From Dehalococcoidia bacterium (lineage in GTDB: Bacteria; Chloroflexota; Dehalococcoidia; Dehalococcoidales; Fen-1064): 9,497 nucleotides of DNA. The position numbers and the translations under genes are program-made. The DNA lies in NCBI GenBank assembly GCA_030691775.1, contig JAUYDN010000239.1, positions 1 through 9,497 of the forward strand. Reading direction: 5' to 3'. Of this stretch, positions 1 to 6,441 are shown one piece after another. The notes under the pieces were generated by a model. It had not been told where the DNA came from. It saw nothing but the letters and a program-made list of their open reading frames with translations, and made no database searches. Within the stretch, counting starts at the first letter, position 1, and each line of letters begins with the position of its first letter.

Positions 1-135
1 ATATGCTCATGCCACGCTGATGGCGAATATATGCATCCGACATAACGGTCTTGAGCTGAGGAGTCGAACACCAGGAAAGGAGTACTTATCGTCTTAGCCA
101 TTTACCACCTTGACAGATACAGCGCTTTCATATAT

Positions 136-215
136 GCGAGGAGCGGAGCGACGCGGCAATCTAACGCTTAATAAAACCCCCTTTTTTATCCAGAGATTGC
201 TTCGCTTCGCTCGCA
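136..215. repeat. Degenerate foldback repeat of the GCGAGCGAAGCGAAGCAATCT type
   Basis: The left arm (136-162) reads GCGAGGAGCGGAGCG and then CGGCAATCT. The right arm (194-215) reads AGATTGCTTCGCTTCGCTCG. The right arm reverse-complemented matches the left arm apart from small insertions and substitutions. The 31-base centre is A+T rich and contains runs of C and T. Foldback repeats of this general wording occur in many bacterial genomes; that is recalled knowledge, not searched. It is probably an old non-coding repeat, and transcribed it would form a strong hairpin. Confidence 0.6.
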
Positions 216-325
216 AAGACAGACTGAGCGTTGTCTCAACATTTATTCTGACGTCTGTATTAGTTGTTTAGTGACTTCTTTAATCGGCATACCGATTCTG
301 ATTGTACCGGAGCCGGCAGAGATTG

Positions 326-354
326 TAGATTCACACGCCTTTCTCTGTTACAAT
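326..354 (+). promoter_or_regulatory. Possible sigma-70 type promoter of the PAC2 gene
   Basis: A -10-like TACAAT (349-354, five of six consensus bases) is preceded by a poor -35-like TAGATT (326-331) at 17 bases. Transcription would begin near 361. This would exclude the GTG at 271 and the ATG at 358 as starts and leave the ATG at 391, which also fits the family. The weak -35 keeps confidence low. Confidence 0.3.
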
Positions 355-390
355 AGTATGGAATCAGGAAAGTCCTGGACGTACAAACTT

Positions 391-1215
391 ATGAAACAGC
401 CAATTAAACTCTACGCTCGCCCCAAGCTCAAAGCGCCGGTAATTCTTGCCGTCTGGCCCGGTATCGGCAACGTAGCGCTGATTGCCGCCAACTACCTGCT
501 GGACAAACTACCGTTCAAGGACCTGGCGGAAATCGACCCCAACCAGTTCTTCGACCCCATCGGCGTGCTGGCGAGGGATAATATCGTGGAAGCGCCGCAT
601 TTTCCGGAAAGCCGTTTCTATTACTGGAAGAACCGCAAGGGACCCCACGACCTGATTCTCTTCATCGGTGACGACCAGCCCAGCACCAAGGTCTACGAGC
701 TTGCCGGCTGTGTCCTCGATGTGGCGACCGCGTTCGAGGTAGTGCGTGTCTATACCTGCGCCGCGGCGCTGACCCGCATCCATTTCACCGAGCAACCCAA
801 GACATGGGCGGTCGCCACCAACAGAAGCCTGATAACAGAGCTCGGCAAACACGACCTTTTGCAGAAGGGCAACCTGCAGATTGCCGGTCTAAATGGTCTT
901 CTCCTCGGCATGGCAAAGGAACGGGAGATGGACGGCGTTTGCCTCCTCGGCGAGGTCCCGGCACAGACCTCACGGATGGAAAACCCGATGGCGGCGCTGG
1001 CAATCCTCAAGGTCTTCACCCGGCTGGTAGGTTTCGAAGTGGATTTGGCAGAGCTGAGCGAAGCCACGCGTGAAGTCGTCGAGCAGGTCAAACAGGCAAC
1101 GGCGGTGGCTATGAGCGAGTACATCGAGCATTTTACCCAGCCAATCTGGGAACAGGGCAATGGCGAACATGAGGCTGAAGACGAAGGGGATGATGACGAA
1201 CCGATAGAGAACTAG
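391..1215 (+). CDS. PAC2 family protein (proteasome-assembly-chaperone fold)
   Basis: The 274-residue product matches the PAC2 family (PF09754, COG1938/2047 type) along most of its length. Near the N-terminus, IKLYARPKLKAPV leads into the glycine-rich WPGIGNVALIAANYLLDKL (residues 22-40). The typical second block GLNGLLLGMAKEREMDGVCLLGE spans 166-188, and a conserved helix around NPMAALAILKVFTRLVGF spans 198-215. The C-terminal 20 or so residues are strongly acidic and probably disordered. Archaeal and eukaryotic relatives help assemble proteasomes; many bacterial members have no assigned role, so the function here is unknown. I chose ATG 391 because family members begin just before the IKLY segment. 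The frame stays open to a GTG at 271, but those 40 residues are not family-like, and a TACAAT at 349-354 suggests a later transcription start. No clear ribosome site lies at ideal distance (AGGAAAG is about 18 bases upstream). The product is probably cytosolic. Confidence 0.85.
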   Translation: MKQPIKLYARPKLKAPVILAVWPGIGNVALIAANYLLDKLPFKDLAEIDPNQFFDPIGVLARDNIVEAPHFPESRFYYWKNRKGPHDLILFIGDDQPSTKVYELAGCVLDVATAFEVVRVYTCAAALTRIHFTEQPKTWAVATNRSLITELGKHDLLQKGNLQIAGLNGLLLGMAKEREMDGVCLLGEVPAQTSRMENPMAALAILKVFTRLVGFEVDLAELSEATREVVEQVKQATAVAMSEYIEHFTQPIWEQGNGEHEAEDEGDDDEPIEN

Positions 1216-1225
1216 CAGGAATGAC

Positions 1226-1380
1226 CAAGGTTCAAGAAACAATAACCAAACAATATTCAATTTCCAAATTCAAGAAAATAACGGTTAGCCCTCCACCCTG
1301 CTCTCCCGCACAAGGAGAAGCAAGATTGATTTAGGTAATTGGATTTTAGATATTCCTTGTCATTTGTATCTTGATTATTG
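1226..1380. repeat. A+T-rich degenerate repeat spacer between the PAC2 and HEAT genes
   Basis: The left half (about 1226-1280) consists of loosely 7-bp-spaced CAA/CCAAATT-like units. The right half contains TTAGATATTCCTTG (1346-1359). Its reverse complement, CAAGGAATATCTAA, recurs exactly at 6271-6284 inside the large heptanucleotide array. In between is a C-rich stretch with CTCTCCC and GGAGAAG (about 1290-1322), which looks like a decayed foldback. I see no gene. Confidence 0.5.
1326..1354 (+). promoter_or_regulatory. Weak promoter candidate for the HEAT-repeat gene
   Basis: TTGATT (1326-1331) and GATATT (1349-1354) are 17 bases apart, each with four of six consensus bases. They lie about 50 bases before the ATG at 1405. 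The region is A+T-rich repeat, so chance matches are likely. Readthrough from the PAC2 gene is an alternative. Confidence 0.2.
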
Positions 1381-1404
1381 GCAATTTCGCAAAACGGTGG
1401 CACG

Positions 1405-2355
1405 ATGAATATCAGTCAGATAATCAAGGAATTGGCGGATACCGGTAAACCACTTGTCAACACTCGCCTTACCGAGCTTTCGGAATTGACACCCGCTGAT
1501 TTGCCCCTGTTCAAATCCACATGGCGACAGATGGACGTAAACCGCCGCCGTCAGGTCATCTCCCGCCTGGCGGAGCTTGTCAGAGATAACGTTGAGCTTA
1601 ACTTCGCCCCTGTTTTCAAATACGCGCTCTCCGACCTTGACGCCGATGTGCGGGTAGGTGCAATCGACGGTTTGTGGGAGAACGAAGACCCCGGCCTGAT
1701 TAAGACTTTTATCAACCTGCTGATGTATGATGCTTCTGCTGACGTCCAGACATCCGCTGCCACCGCGCTCGGTAAATTCAGCACACTCGCGGAATGTGAA
1801 GAAATCCGCTCCGATTACAAAGCCGAGCTCAGCCAGGCTCTGCTTGCCGCCATCGACGATGCTGGAAAACCGGTAGAAGTCAAGCGGCGTGCACTTGAAG
1901 CCGTGTCTCCACTGAGCCTACCGGCGGTGAAGGAAGCCATCCGGAAAGCTTACGATAGTCGCGATGAACGTCTGGTGGTGAGCGCTATTTACTGTATGGG
2001 CAAAACCTGTGACAATGCCTGGCTACCGGTGCTCTATAAAGAGCTGGAAAACGCCGATACTGAAATCCGTTATGAAGCCGCCGGGGCGCTGGGTGAAATC
2101 GGTATGGAGGACTCAGTTTCACGCCTGCTGGAACACGCTCACGATTCAGATATCGAGGTGCGGCTTGCCGCAATTCAAGCGGTGGCAAAAATCGGCGGCA
2201 AGGAAGCAAAGCACGGGCTGGAAAGCCTTGCCCGCGACCCCAATCAAGCCATTCGGGAGGCAGTTGAGCAGGGCTTATCGGAGATAGAAACCAAGGAAAA
2301 TATGACCCTTTTTGAAATGGACACACCCGGAGAAAACGATGAGCGTCGGGACTAA
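1405..2355 (+). CDS. HEAT-repeat protein (PBS-lyase HEAT-like repeats)
   Basis: This 316-residue soluble protein is almost entirely alpha-helical tandem HEAT-like repeats. Recognisable repeats with the D-x-x-V/I-R-x-x-A-x-x-A-L pattern start near residues 76 (DLDADVRVGAIDGL), 108 (ASADVQTSAATALGKF), 149, 182 (DERLVVSAIYCMGK), 214 (ADTEIRYEAAGALGEIG), 245 (SDIEVRLAAIQAVAKIGG) and 276 (PNQAIREAVEQGL). An eighth, weaker one lies around 32-67. Such solenoids bind partners, and no catalytic motif is visible. Members of the family include phycobilin lyases, but nothing here points to that activity. The TTG-initiated extension to 1378 is rejected because ATG 1405 has GGTGG four bases upstream. The gene overlaps the following acetyltransferase by 17 bases, so the two are very likely translationally coupled. 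A natural inference is that this is a scaffold or substrate adaptor for that enzyme, but this is unproven. Confidence 0.85.
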   Translation: MNISQIIKELADTGKPLVNTRLTELSELTPADLPLFKSTWRQMDVNRRRQVISRLAELVRDNVELNFAPVFKYALSDLDADVRVGAIDGLWENEDPGLIKTFINLLMYDASADVQTSAATALGKFSTLAECEEIRSDYKAELSQALLAAIDDAGKPVEVKRRALEAVSPLSLPAVKEAIRKAYDSRDERLVVSAIYCMGKTCDNAWLPVLYKELENADTEIRYEAAGALGEIGMEDSVSRLLEHAHDSDIEVRLAAIQAVAKIGGKEAKHGLESLARDPNQAIREAVEQGLSEIETKENMTLFEMDTPGENDERRD

Positions 2356-2914
2356 AGTCAGACTCCGCCCCAAGCGGCTCGATGATACCCGTGAAGATTA
2401 TTGCTGGCAGACCGACCCGGAGCTATCCGACCTTGATGCCGTGTCTCCGTTGAGGTTAAGCTACACCGAATACGTTGAGGAATACCACAACCAGCTCCGC
2501 CATCCCTCCGCCGTACGCTGTAATTTCGCCATCGAGACGCTGGACGGCAGGCATATCGGCAATTGCGTCTACTATAATATCGATAGAGAAAAGAGCGAGG
2601 CAGAAGTCGGCATCATGGTCGGTAACCGTGATTACTGGAACCAGGGGTATGGCGCAGACGCGATGACAGCCCTGGTGGACTATATTTTCCGGCATACGGA
2701 CTTCAAGCGCCTGTATCTTAAAACACTGGAAAAGAACCTGCGCGCCCAGCGGAGCTTCCGCAAGGTGGGCTTTAACCCATCGGGACACATGGAACGTGAC
2801 GGCTACAAGTTTGTATTGATGGAAATGACACGCAGTCAGTGGTTGGAGCTAAACACCCGGAATAAGAAACCAGCCAGAGATGATTTGCCCAGTTTCGTGC
2901 AACAGAGACAGTGA
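2339..2914 (+). CDS. GNAT-family N-acetyltransferase, RimJ/RimL-like
   Basis: The 191-residue product has the Acetyltransf_3 (RimL-like) pattern. An N-terminal beta strand and loop RLRPKRLDDTRED (8-20) comes first, then a strand ETLDGRHIGNCVYYNID (66-82). Acetyl-CoA-binding motif A is EVGIMVGNRDYWNQGYGADA (89-108), with the Q-G-Y-G-A loop at 102-106. The family's terminal segment is LEKNLRAQRSFRKVGF (130-145). It should transfer an acetyl group from acetyl-CoA to an amine, often a protein N-terminus or small molecule; the substrate cannot be read from the sequence. ATG 2339 is preferred to the in-frame ATG at 2312 because GGAGA lies five bases before it. The start lies inside the preceding HEAT gene, so expression is coupled. 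The last 20 residues are polar and probably flexible. The gene converges on the acyl-CoA ligase subunit. Confidence 0.88.
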   Translation: MSVGTKVRLRPKRLDDTREDYCWQTDPELSDLDAVSPLRLSYTEYVEEYHNQLRHPSAVRCNFAIETLDGRHIGNCVYYNIDREKSEAEVGIMVGNRDYWNQGYGADAMTALVDYIFRHTDFKRLYLKTLEKNLRAQRSFRKVGFNPSGHMERDGYKFVLMEMTRSQWLELNTRNKKPARDDLPSFVQQRQ

Positions 2915-2940
2915 AAAAAAGCACCGACCTGTCGCGTTAA

Positions 2941-2987
2941 CAGTCACCAGTTCACAGTCGTCAGTTTACAGTCGTGAGTCTTCAACT
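2941..2987. repeat. Heptanucleotide array, CAGTNNN type
   Basis: Six or more consecutive 7-bp units in strict phase begin at 2941: CAGTCAC, CAGTTCA, CAGTCGT, CAGTTTA, CAGTCGT, then decayed GAGTCTT. The first four bases are constant and the last three vary. It begins 26 bases after the acetyltransferase stop and leads to the 140-bp element. Confidence 0.75.
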
Positions 2988-3008
2988 GAAATCTTCATTT
3001 TCATGACC

Positions 3009-3148
3009 GTTACTACGCAGAGCATAAACATGTTTGCATAAGACGATTTGTGGTGGGTTACGTCCTTTCGAAATCTGAAAGCCGACACCCCTTGAAACCG
3101 GACTAACCCACCCTACAAGATGTAATCTACTTAATGCTCTTCGTAATA
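3009..3148 (-). mobile_element. 140-bp foldback element, copy A (MITE-like)
   Basis: This segment is the reverse complement of 9356-9495 with three substitutions in 140 positions and no gaps; similarity stops abruptly at both ends. Ends are imperfect terminal inverted repeats of about 18 bp: TATTACGAAGAGCATTAA at one end and TACTACGCAGAGCATAAA, read inward, at the other. Nested inside is a second inverted pair built on GGTGGGTTA (3051-3059 and its TAACCCACC partner at 3104-3112). It holds no credible gene and no transposase, so it is best read as a non-autonomous miniature element or REP-like palindromic repeat. GGTGGGTTA-type palindromes recur in many bacterial genomes (recalled, not searched). 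It sits in the convergent spacer between two gene ends. Confidence 0.8.
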
Positions 3149-3177
3149 ACTGAAAACTGAAAACTGATAACCAGTCA
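3149..3177. repeat. Heptanucleotide array, CTGAAAA/CAGT type, reaching the ligase stop codon
   Basis: Repeating 7-bp units (ACTGAAA, ACTGAAA, ACTGATA, ACCAGTC) run from 3149, with a C at 3150, 3157, 3164 and 3171. The final unit overlaps TCA at 3175-3177, which is the TGA stop of the minus-strand ligase gene. Its units are the reverse-strand version of the CAGT arrays seen elsewhere. Confidence 0.65.
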
Positions 3178-4584
3178 CCCATTAGACCACGACCCCCTGT
3201 ACCGGTAGTAGGTAATGACATTCCTCAATGCCTTTGCGGCGCGCTCGATGTTAGAGAATGCCGGTACACGCCCTTCCTGGAGCTTTTTAATAATCCGCCG
3301 CGCTTCCTGCACCCCGCCGGAAGAAAAGGGCGAGTACACCGCCGCCAGCACCGGTTTCTTCGAATGCTGACGCAGGTCGGTGACTGCCTCAACGCCGCCG
3401 GGTGCGTCAGCGCCGCCGGAGCCGAGGCCCATCAAAAGCACCACGTTATCGATATTCTCATCACGCTCCACAATCTGCATAATGCGGTTTAGCTGGGCGC
3501 GGTTGGAATTGCCGGTATCGATGGGGTTACCATAGCCGCCGCCGATTAGATTGAAAAAGGTCGCCAGCTCATCGTAGGACTTCTGTGTCAGCTTCGGAAC
3601 GTCCAGTCCCTCCTCGTTAAAGGCATCGGTGATTGCCACGGACTGGCCGCCGGAGCCGCCTGTCAAGCCGACCCGGTTACCCTTCGGCGGTTCGATGTAC
3701 ATCAACGCCTTGATGGTATCTATCAGCTCTTCCATGTTCTTCACCGGCACCGCACCGAGCTGGCGCATTGCATCCTCCCAGATAGCATAAGGCACCGCCA
3801 GCGAACCGGTGTGGGAAGCAATCGCCCGCGCGCCCCCCGCCATCCGCCCACCCTTCCAGATGACCACCGGCTTGGTCCCGGATATCTTCTTCAGGACTTC
3901 AATAAAACGCCGTCCATCTTTCAGCCCCTCCAGGTACATACCGATTATGCTGGTTTCGGCGTCCTGACCGAAATAATCCAGGTACTCAGCCGAATCGAGC
4001 ACCGTACCATTACCAAAGCTCACGGACTTATTGAGGTCGATACCCTGTAGATGAGCTTCCAGCCCAAAGTTAATAGCGTGCGTACCGCTCTGGGAGATAA
4101 AGCTCACCGGACCCCAATCGTCATCATACTGTCCCATCGATTGTTTGATACCCGTTCTGGGATTGAACAAGCCCATGCAGTTAGGTCCGATGATATGAAA
4201 TTTCGCCGCTTCTGCCTGCGCTTTGAGTTCGCGCTCGTATTGCCTGCCTTCTTCGGTGTCGGTCTCGGAGAAACCGGCTGTGAAGAAATGAGCGGCGGCA
4301 ACTTCCTTTTTGATAAGGTCATCGAGCACCTTCATTCCCACCCGCCGGTTCACCGCCACGATGGCAAAATCCACCGGTTCCGGTATATCCAGCACGCTCG
4401 GATAGTTCTTTACTTTGAGTTTCTCTTCAATATCACGCCCGGTCTGTTCATTCACCTGCACCGAGTATAACTTGCCCTTGAAATTAGCGTGAGCCCGGAG
4501 CCACTGGTAATAACCGGAATCGCCGATGACCGCTACCACTCTGGGATTGAATGCCCGGTCGAGTTTGGCAAAATCAGCTCTCAT
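3175..4584 (-). CDS. NDP-forming acyl-CoA ligase alpha subunit (acetate--CoA ligase, ADP-forming type)
   Basis: The 469-residue product has the three-domain alpha subunit layout of ADP-forming acetyl-CoA synthetases (COG1042). An N-terminal CoA-binding Rossmann domain contains RVVAVIGDSG (15-24) and IIGPNCMGLFNP (131-142). A succinyl-CoA-ligase-like domain contains FISQSGTHA (162-170) and the phosphohistidine motif ASHTGSLA (256-263), with H258 the expected catalytic residue. A third domain contains GLTGGSGGQSV (306-316) and GYGNPIDTG (350-358). The family interconverts acyl-CoA, ADP and phosphate with free acid, CoA and ATP in the cytosol. The alpha part needs an ATP-grasp beta subunit, fused or adjacent. 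None is encoded in this window, so the partner is elsewhere or the protein has another CoA-binding role. The ATG has GAGGTG four bases upstream. The substrate is not predictable. Confidence 0.85.
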   Translation of the reverse strand: MRADFAKLDRAFNPRVVAVIGDSGYYQWLRAHANFKGKLYSVQVNEQTGRDIEEKLKVKNYPSVLDIPEPVDFAIVAVNRRVGMKVLDDLIKKEVAAAHFFTAGFSETDTEEGRQYERELKAQAEAAKFHIIGPNCMGLFNPRTGIKQSMGQYDDDWGPVSFISQSGTHAINFGLEAHLQGIDLNKSVSFGNGTVLDSAEYLDYFGQDAETSIIGMYLEGLKDGRRFIEVLKKISGTKPVVIWKGGRMAGGARAIASHTGSLAVPYAIWEDAMRQLGAVPVKNMEELIDTIKALMYIEPPKGNRVGLTGGSGGQSVAITDAFNEEGLDVPKLTQKSYDELATFFNLIGGGYGNPIDTGNSNRAQLNRIMQIVERDENIDNVVLLMGLGSGGADAPGGVEAVTDLRQHSKKPVLAAVYSPFSSGGVQEARRIIKKLQEGRVPAFSNIERAAKALRNVITYYRYRGSWSNG

Positions 4585-4639
4585 TCATCACCTCAAGTTC
4601 TTCTTACAATCACAAAGCCGTTCAGACACAATTATTCTC

Positions 4640-4669
4640 ATTGTAGCGTACAGGACGCAATTCGGACAA
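4640..4669 (-). promoter_or_regulatory. Promoter candidate for the acyl-CoA ligase subunit
   Basis: Read on the minus strand, TTGTCC (4669-4664) and TACAAT (4645-4640) are 18 bases apart. They would start transcription near 4633, about 50 bases before the ATG. It lies between the two hairpins after purF and the ligase start, so the ligase could be transcribed independently of purF. Confidence 0.4.
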
Positions 4670-4717
4670 GCGAAAAACGGAACGGGTTTGTGTTGGACTC
4701 AGCGACGCAGGTAACAG

Positions 4718-4746
4718 GCAAACGCTGTTTGCTATCTGGCGATAGC
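4718..4746 (-). terminator. Two overlapping perfect hairpins just after purF
   Basis: GCAAAC-GCT-GTTTGC (4718-4732) and GCTATC-TGGC-GATAGC (4731-4746) are each perfect six-bp stems, and they share two bases. They lie 14 bases beyond the purF stop on the minus strand. Neither is followed by a run of T on that strand, so intrinsic termination is doubtful; they may slow transcription or stabilise the 3' end. The second is built from GCTAT/GCTGAT-like heptad units (4731-4758), so it may be a by-product of the repeat. Confidence 0.3.
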
Positions 4747-4759
4747 TGATTGCTCGCCT

Positions 4760-6163
4760 TCAGTTCGAAGCCGTGTCCGCGAAGGCGGTCTCGAGCGCCA
4801 GTTTGTCCATCTCGAGCTGAACTGGAATGGGGTAATCGCCCGTAAAGCAGGCAGTACAAAAGTTATCTCTCGGCAGATTCACGGAACGCATCAGACCTTC
4901 CAGGCTTAGATAGCCCAGACTATCTGCACCGATGAAGTCCCGTATCTCCGGCACGGTCTTACGCGCGGCGATAAGCTCCCGGCGTGTCGCCATATCCACC
5001 CCGAAGAAGCAGGGGTAGCGGATGGGTGGAGCGCAGATTCGCATATGTATCTCTTTTGCCCCGGCACGCCGCAGTAAATTAACGACTTTGGGTGTAGTAG
5101 TGCCGCGGACGATGCTGTCATCCACCACTACCAGCCGCCGGCCTTCCAGCACCTGCGGCACGGGATTGAACTTGAGCTTGACGCCAAGGTCGCGGATACG
5201 CTGGTCGGGGGTAATGAACGTCCGGCCGACATAACGGTTCTTCATCAGCCCTTCCTGAAAGGGCATGTTCGCCTGCCGCGCATAACCGAGTCCTGCCGCC
5301 GTGGCAGAGTCCGGCACTCCCATCACCACGTCCGCATCCACCGCGTGCTCGATAGCCAGGTTCGCACCCATTGCCTGCCGGGTAGGATAGAGCAATTTAC
5401 CGCTGATGATGCTATCCGGACGGGCGAAATAGATAAACTCAAATATGCAGAGCGCTCGGCGTTCAATTCGCTCGCGGTAGCTTTCTACACCGTTTCCATC
5501 GATGCGGACAATCTCTCCGGGTTCAATCTCTCTGATAAGTGACGCGCCGATGTGGTCGAGGGCACAGCTTTCGGAGGCGACCACCCAGCCGCCGTTCATC
5601 GAGCCAAGACACAGCGGACGGACGCCCCACGGATCGCGCATGGCATAGAGAGCGTCTTTGGTGAGCATGATAAGTGAATACGCGCCCTGGAGGCGGTGCA
5701 TGGCATAGCGGAATTTCTCCACCCAGTCCTTTGCCGGGGCAGACATAATCAGGTTGCCGATGACCTCGGAATCAGTCGATGTGCGGAATGAGAAGCCCTT
5801 ATCGGTAAGCTCCCGGAAGAGGTGCCCGGAATTTACGATATTACCGTTGTGTGCCAGCGCCAGGCAATCGTTACCCTGCCCCACAATCAAAGGCTGAACG
5901 TTTATCTTGCGGCTGGAGCCGGTGGTGGAATAGCGGTTGTGCCCGATAGCGATATGTCCGGAAAGCTGGCTGAGGGAAGTTTCGTCGAACACCTGGGAGA
6001 CGAGCCCCATATCGGCGTAAAGCTGGATATGTTTGCCATCGGCGGTAGCTATGCCGGCGCTCTCCTGGCCCCGGTGCTGTAGGGCAAAGAGGGCAAAAAA
6101 TGTGAGCCGGGCAACATCCTCACCGGGACAAAAAACGCCGAAAACGCCGCAACTTTCGTGCAA
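4760..6163 (-). CDS. purF: Amidophosphoribosyltransferase (first step of purine synthesis)
   Basis: The 467-residue product is a full-length PurF of the Bacillus type. It uses glutamine and PRPP to make 5-phosphoribosylamine. The N-terminal glutaminase domain has nucleophile Cys5 (HESCGVFG), FALQHRGQESAGIAT (26-40), GHNRYSTTG (74-82) and LAHNGNIVN (103-111). The phosphoribosyltransferase domain has the PRPP loop VVVVDDSIVRGTTTPK (344-359). Four cysteines at positions equivalent to the 4Fe-4S ligands of the B. subtilis enzyme are present: C239 (RRALCIFEFIYF), C385 (IRYPCFFG), C436 and C439 (FCTACFTG). A short four-residue leader precedes Cys5 and is presumably removed. The start is TTG: no other start codon lies before Cys5, and an in-frame TGA sits at 6175-6173. 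GAGAG lies six bases upstream. It stands alone, without other pur genes in view. Confidence 0.97.
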   Translation of the reverse strand: MHESCGVFGVFCPGEDVARLTFFALFALQHRGQESAGIATADGKHIQLYADMGLVSQVFDETSLSQLSGHIAIGHNRYSTTGSSRKINVQPLIVGQGNDCLALAHNGNIVNSGHLFRELTDKGFSFRTSTDSEVIGNLIMSAPAKDWVEKFRYAMHRLQGAYSLIMLTKDALYAMRDPWGVRPLCLGSMNGGWVVASESCALDHIGASLIREIEPGEIVRIDGNGVESYRERIERRALCIFEFIYFARPDSIISGKLLYPTRQAMGANLAIEHAVDADVVMGVPDSATAAGLGYARQANMPFQEGLMKNRYVGRTFITPDQRIRDLGVKLKFNPVPQVLEGRRLVVVDDSIVRGTTTPKVVNLLRRAGAKEIHMRICAPPIRYPCFFGVDMATRRELIAARKTVPEIRDFIGADSLGYLSLEGLMRSVNLPRDNFCTACFTGDYPIPVQLEMDKLALETAFADTASN

Positions 6164-6204
6164 TATGGTCTCTCACAGTGAAGTGAAGGAGTTCCTGCAC
6201 TATT

Positions 6205-6210
6205 ATTATA
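6205..6210 (-). promoter_or_regulatory. -10 box upstream of purF
   Basis: A perfect TATAAT on the minus strand lies about 42 bases upstream of the TTG start, giving a predicted leader of roughly 35 bases. No good -35 is seen at 16-18 bases (the area reads GGTGGTGGG), so an activator or an extended contact may be needed. I do not see a PurR-like operator or a purine riboswitch in the short leader. Confidence 0.4.
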
Positions 6211-6249
6211 CCATCTTGTCTCCTTACCCACCACCCCACCACAAAATAT

Positions 6250-6371
6250 CTAATACCAATAGCCAAATATCAAGGAATATCTAATATCTAATGCCTAATG
6301 TCGAATGTCTAATGCCTAATGTCTAATGTCTAATGTCTAATATCTAATATCTAATGTCGAATGCCTGATGA
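6250..6371. repeat. Large heptanucleotide array, CTAATGT type
   Basis: Twelve consecutive 7-bp units in strict phase run from 6281 to 6364: CTAATAT, CTAATGC, CTAATGT, CGAATGT, CTAATGC, CTAATGT three times, CTAATAT twice, CTAATGT and CGAATGC. A decayed CTGATGA follows at 6365-6371. A looser block in a shifted phase precedes it from 6250, with CTAATAC, CAATAGC and CAAATAT. Variation is confined to a few positions per unit. It fills the divergent spacer between the purF promoter and the crotonase promoter. It has no repeat-spacer structure, so it is not CRISPR. Confidence 0.9.
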
Positions 6372-6382
6372 GGCTCAACCTA

Positions 6383-6411
6383 TTGATTATTCGCATCTTC
6401 TCCGTCATAAT
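6383..6411 (+). promoter_or_regulatory. Sigma-70 type promoter of the crotonase gene
   Basis: TTGATT (6383-6388) and CATAAT (6406-6411) are 17 bases apart, with four and five consensus matches. Transcription would start near 6418, leaving about 24 bases before the ATG at 6442. The -35 begins 12 bases after the end of the heptanucleotide array, so the array occupies the usual activator-binding region. Confidence 0.55.
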
Positions 6412-6441
6412 GGCGTTACAGTAAAAACACGGGGGTGAGCG

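Larger units (their letters stand above)
1..390. other. Non-coding left edge of the window
   Basis: I see no convincing gene here. The only open frame entering from the left edge ends at a TAG at 95-97 and gives about 31 residues I do not recognise. A perfect TTGACA lies at 110-115, but the best -10-like match (TATATG at 131-136) leaves only a 15-base spacer, so it is a weak promoter candidate. A foldback repeat follows at 136-215 and a TACAAT at 349-354 just before the PAC2 gene. A GTG at 271 could extend the PAC2 frame, but the extra residues do not look like the family. Confidence 0.5.

Noticed and set aside
55..80. GTTCGACTCC on the minus strand, like a tRNA T-arm
   Set aside because: The flanking five-bp stem does not pair properly and no acceptor or anticodon stems fit, so this is not a tRNA.
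2..97. Open frame entering from the left edge on the plus strand, ending at TAG 95-97
   Set aside because: About 31 residues with no recognisable family signature; random open frames of this length are common.
271..390. N-terminal extension of the PAC2 protein from GTG 271
   Set aside because: The 40 residues are not family-like, and a -10-like TACAAT at 349-354 places likely transcription start after this codon.
2982..3221. 79-codon minus-strand frame across the 140-bp element
   Set aside because: It spans the foldback element and the end of the ligase gene in another frame, with no family pattern. It is most likely a shadow of repeat sequence.
6250..6371. CRISPR array
   Set aside because: The units are contiguous 7-mers without spacers, far too short for CRISPR repeats, and no cas genes are present.
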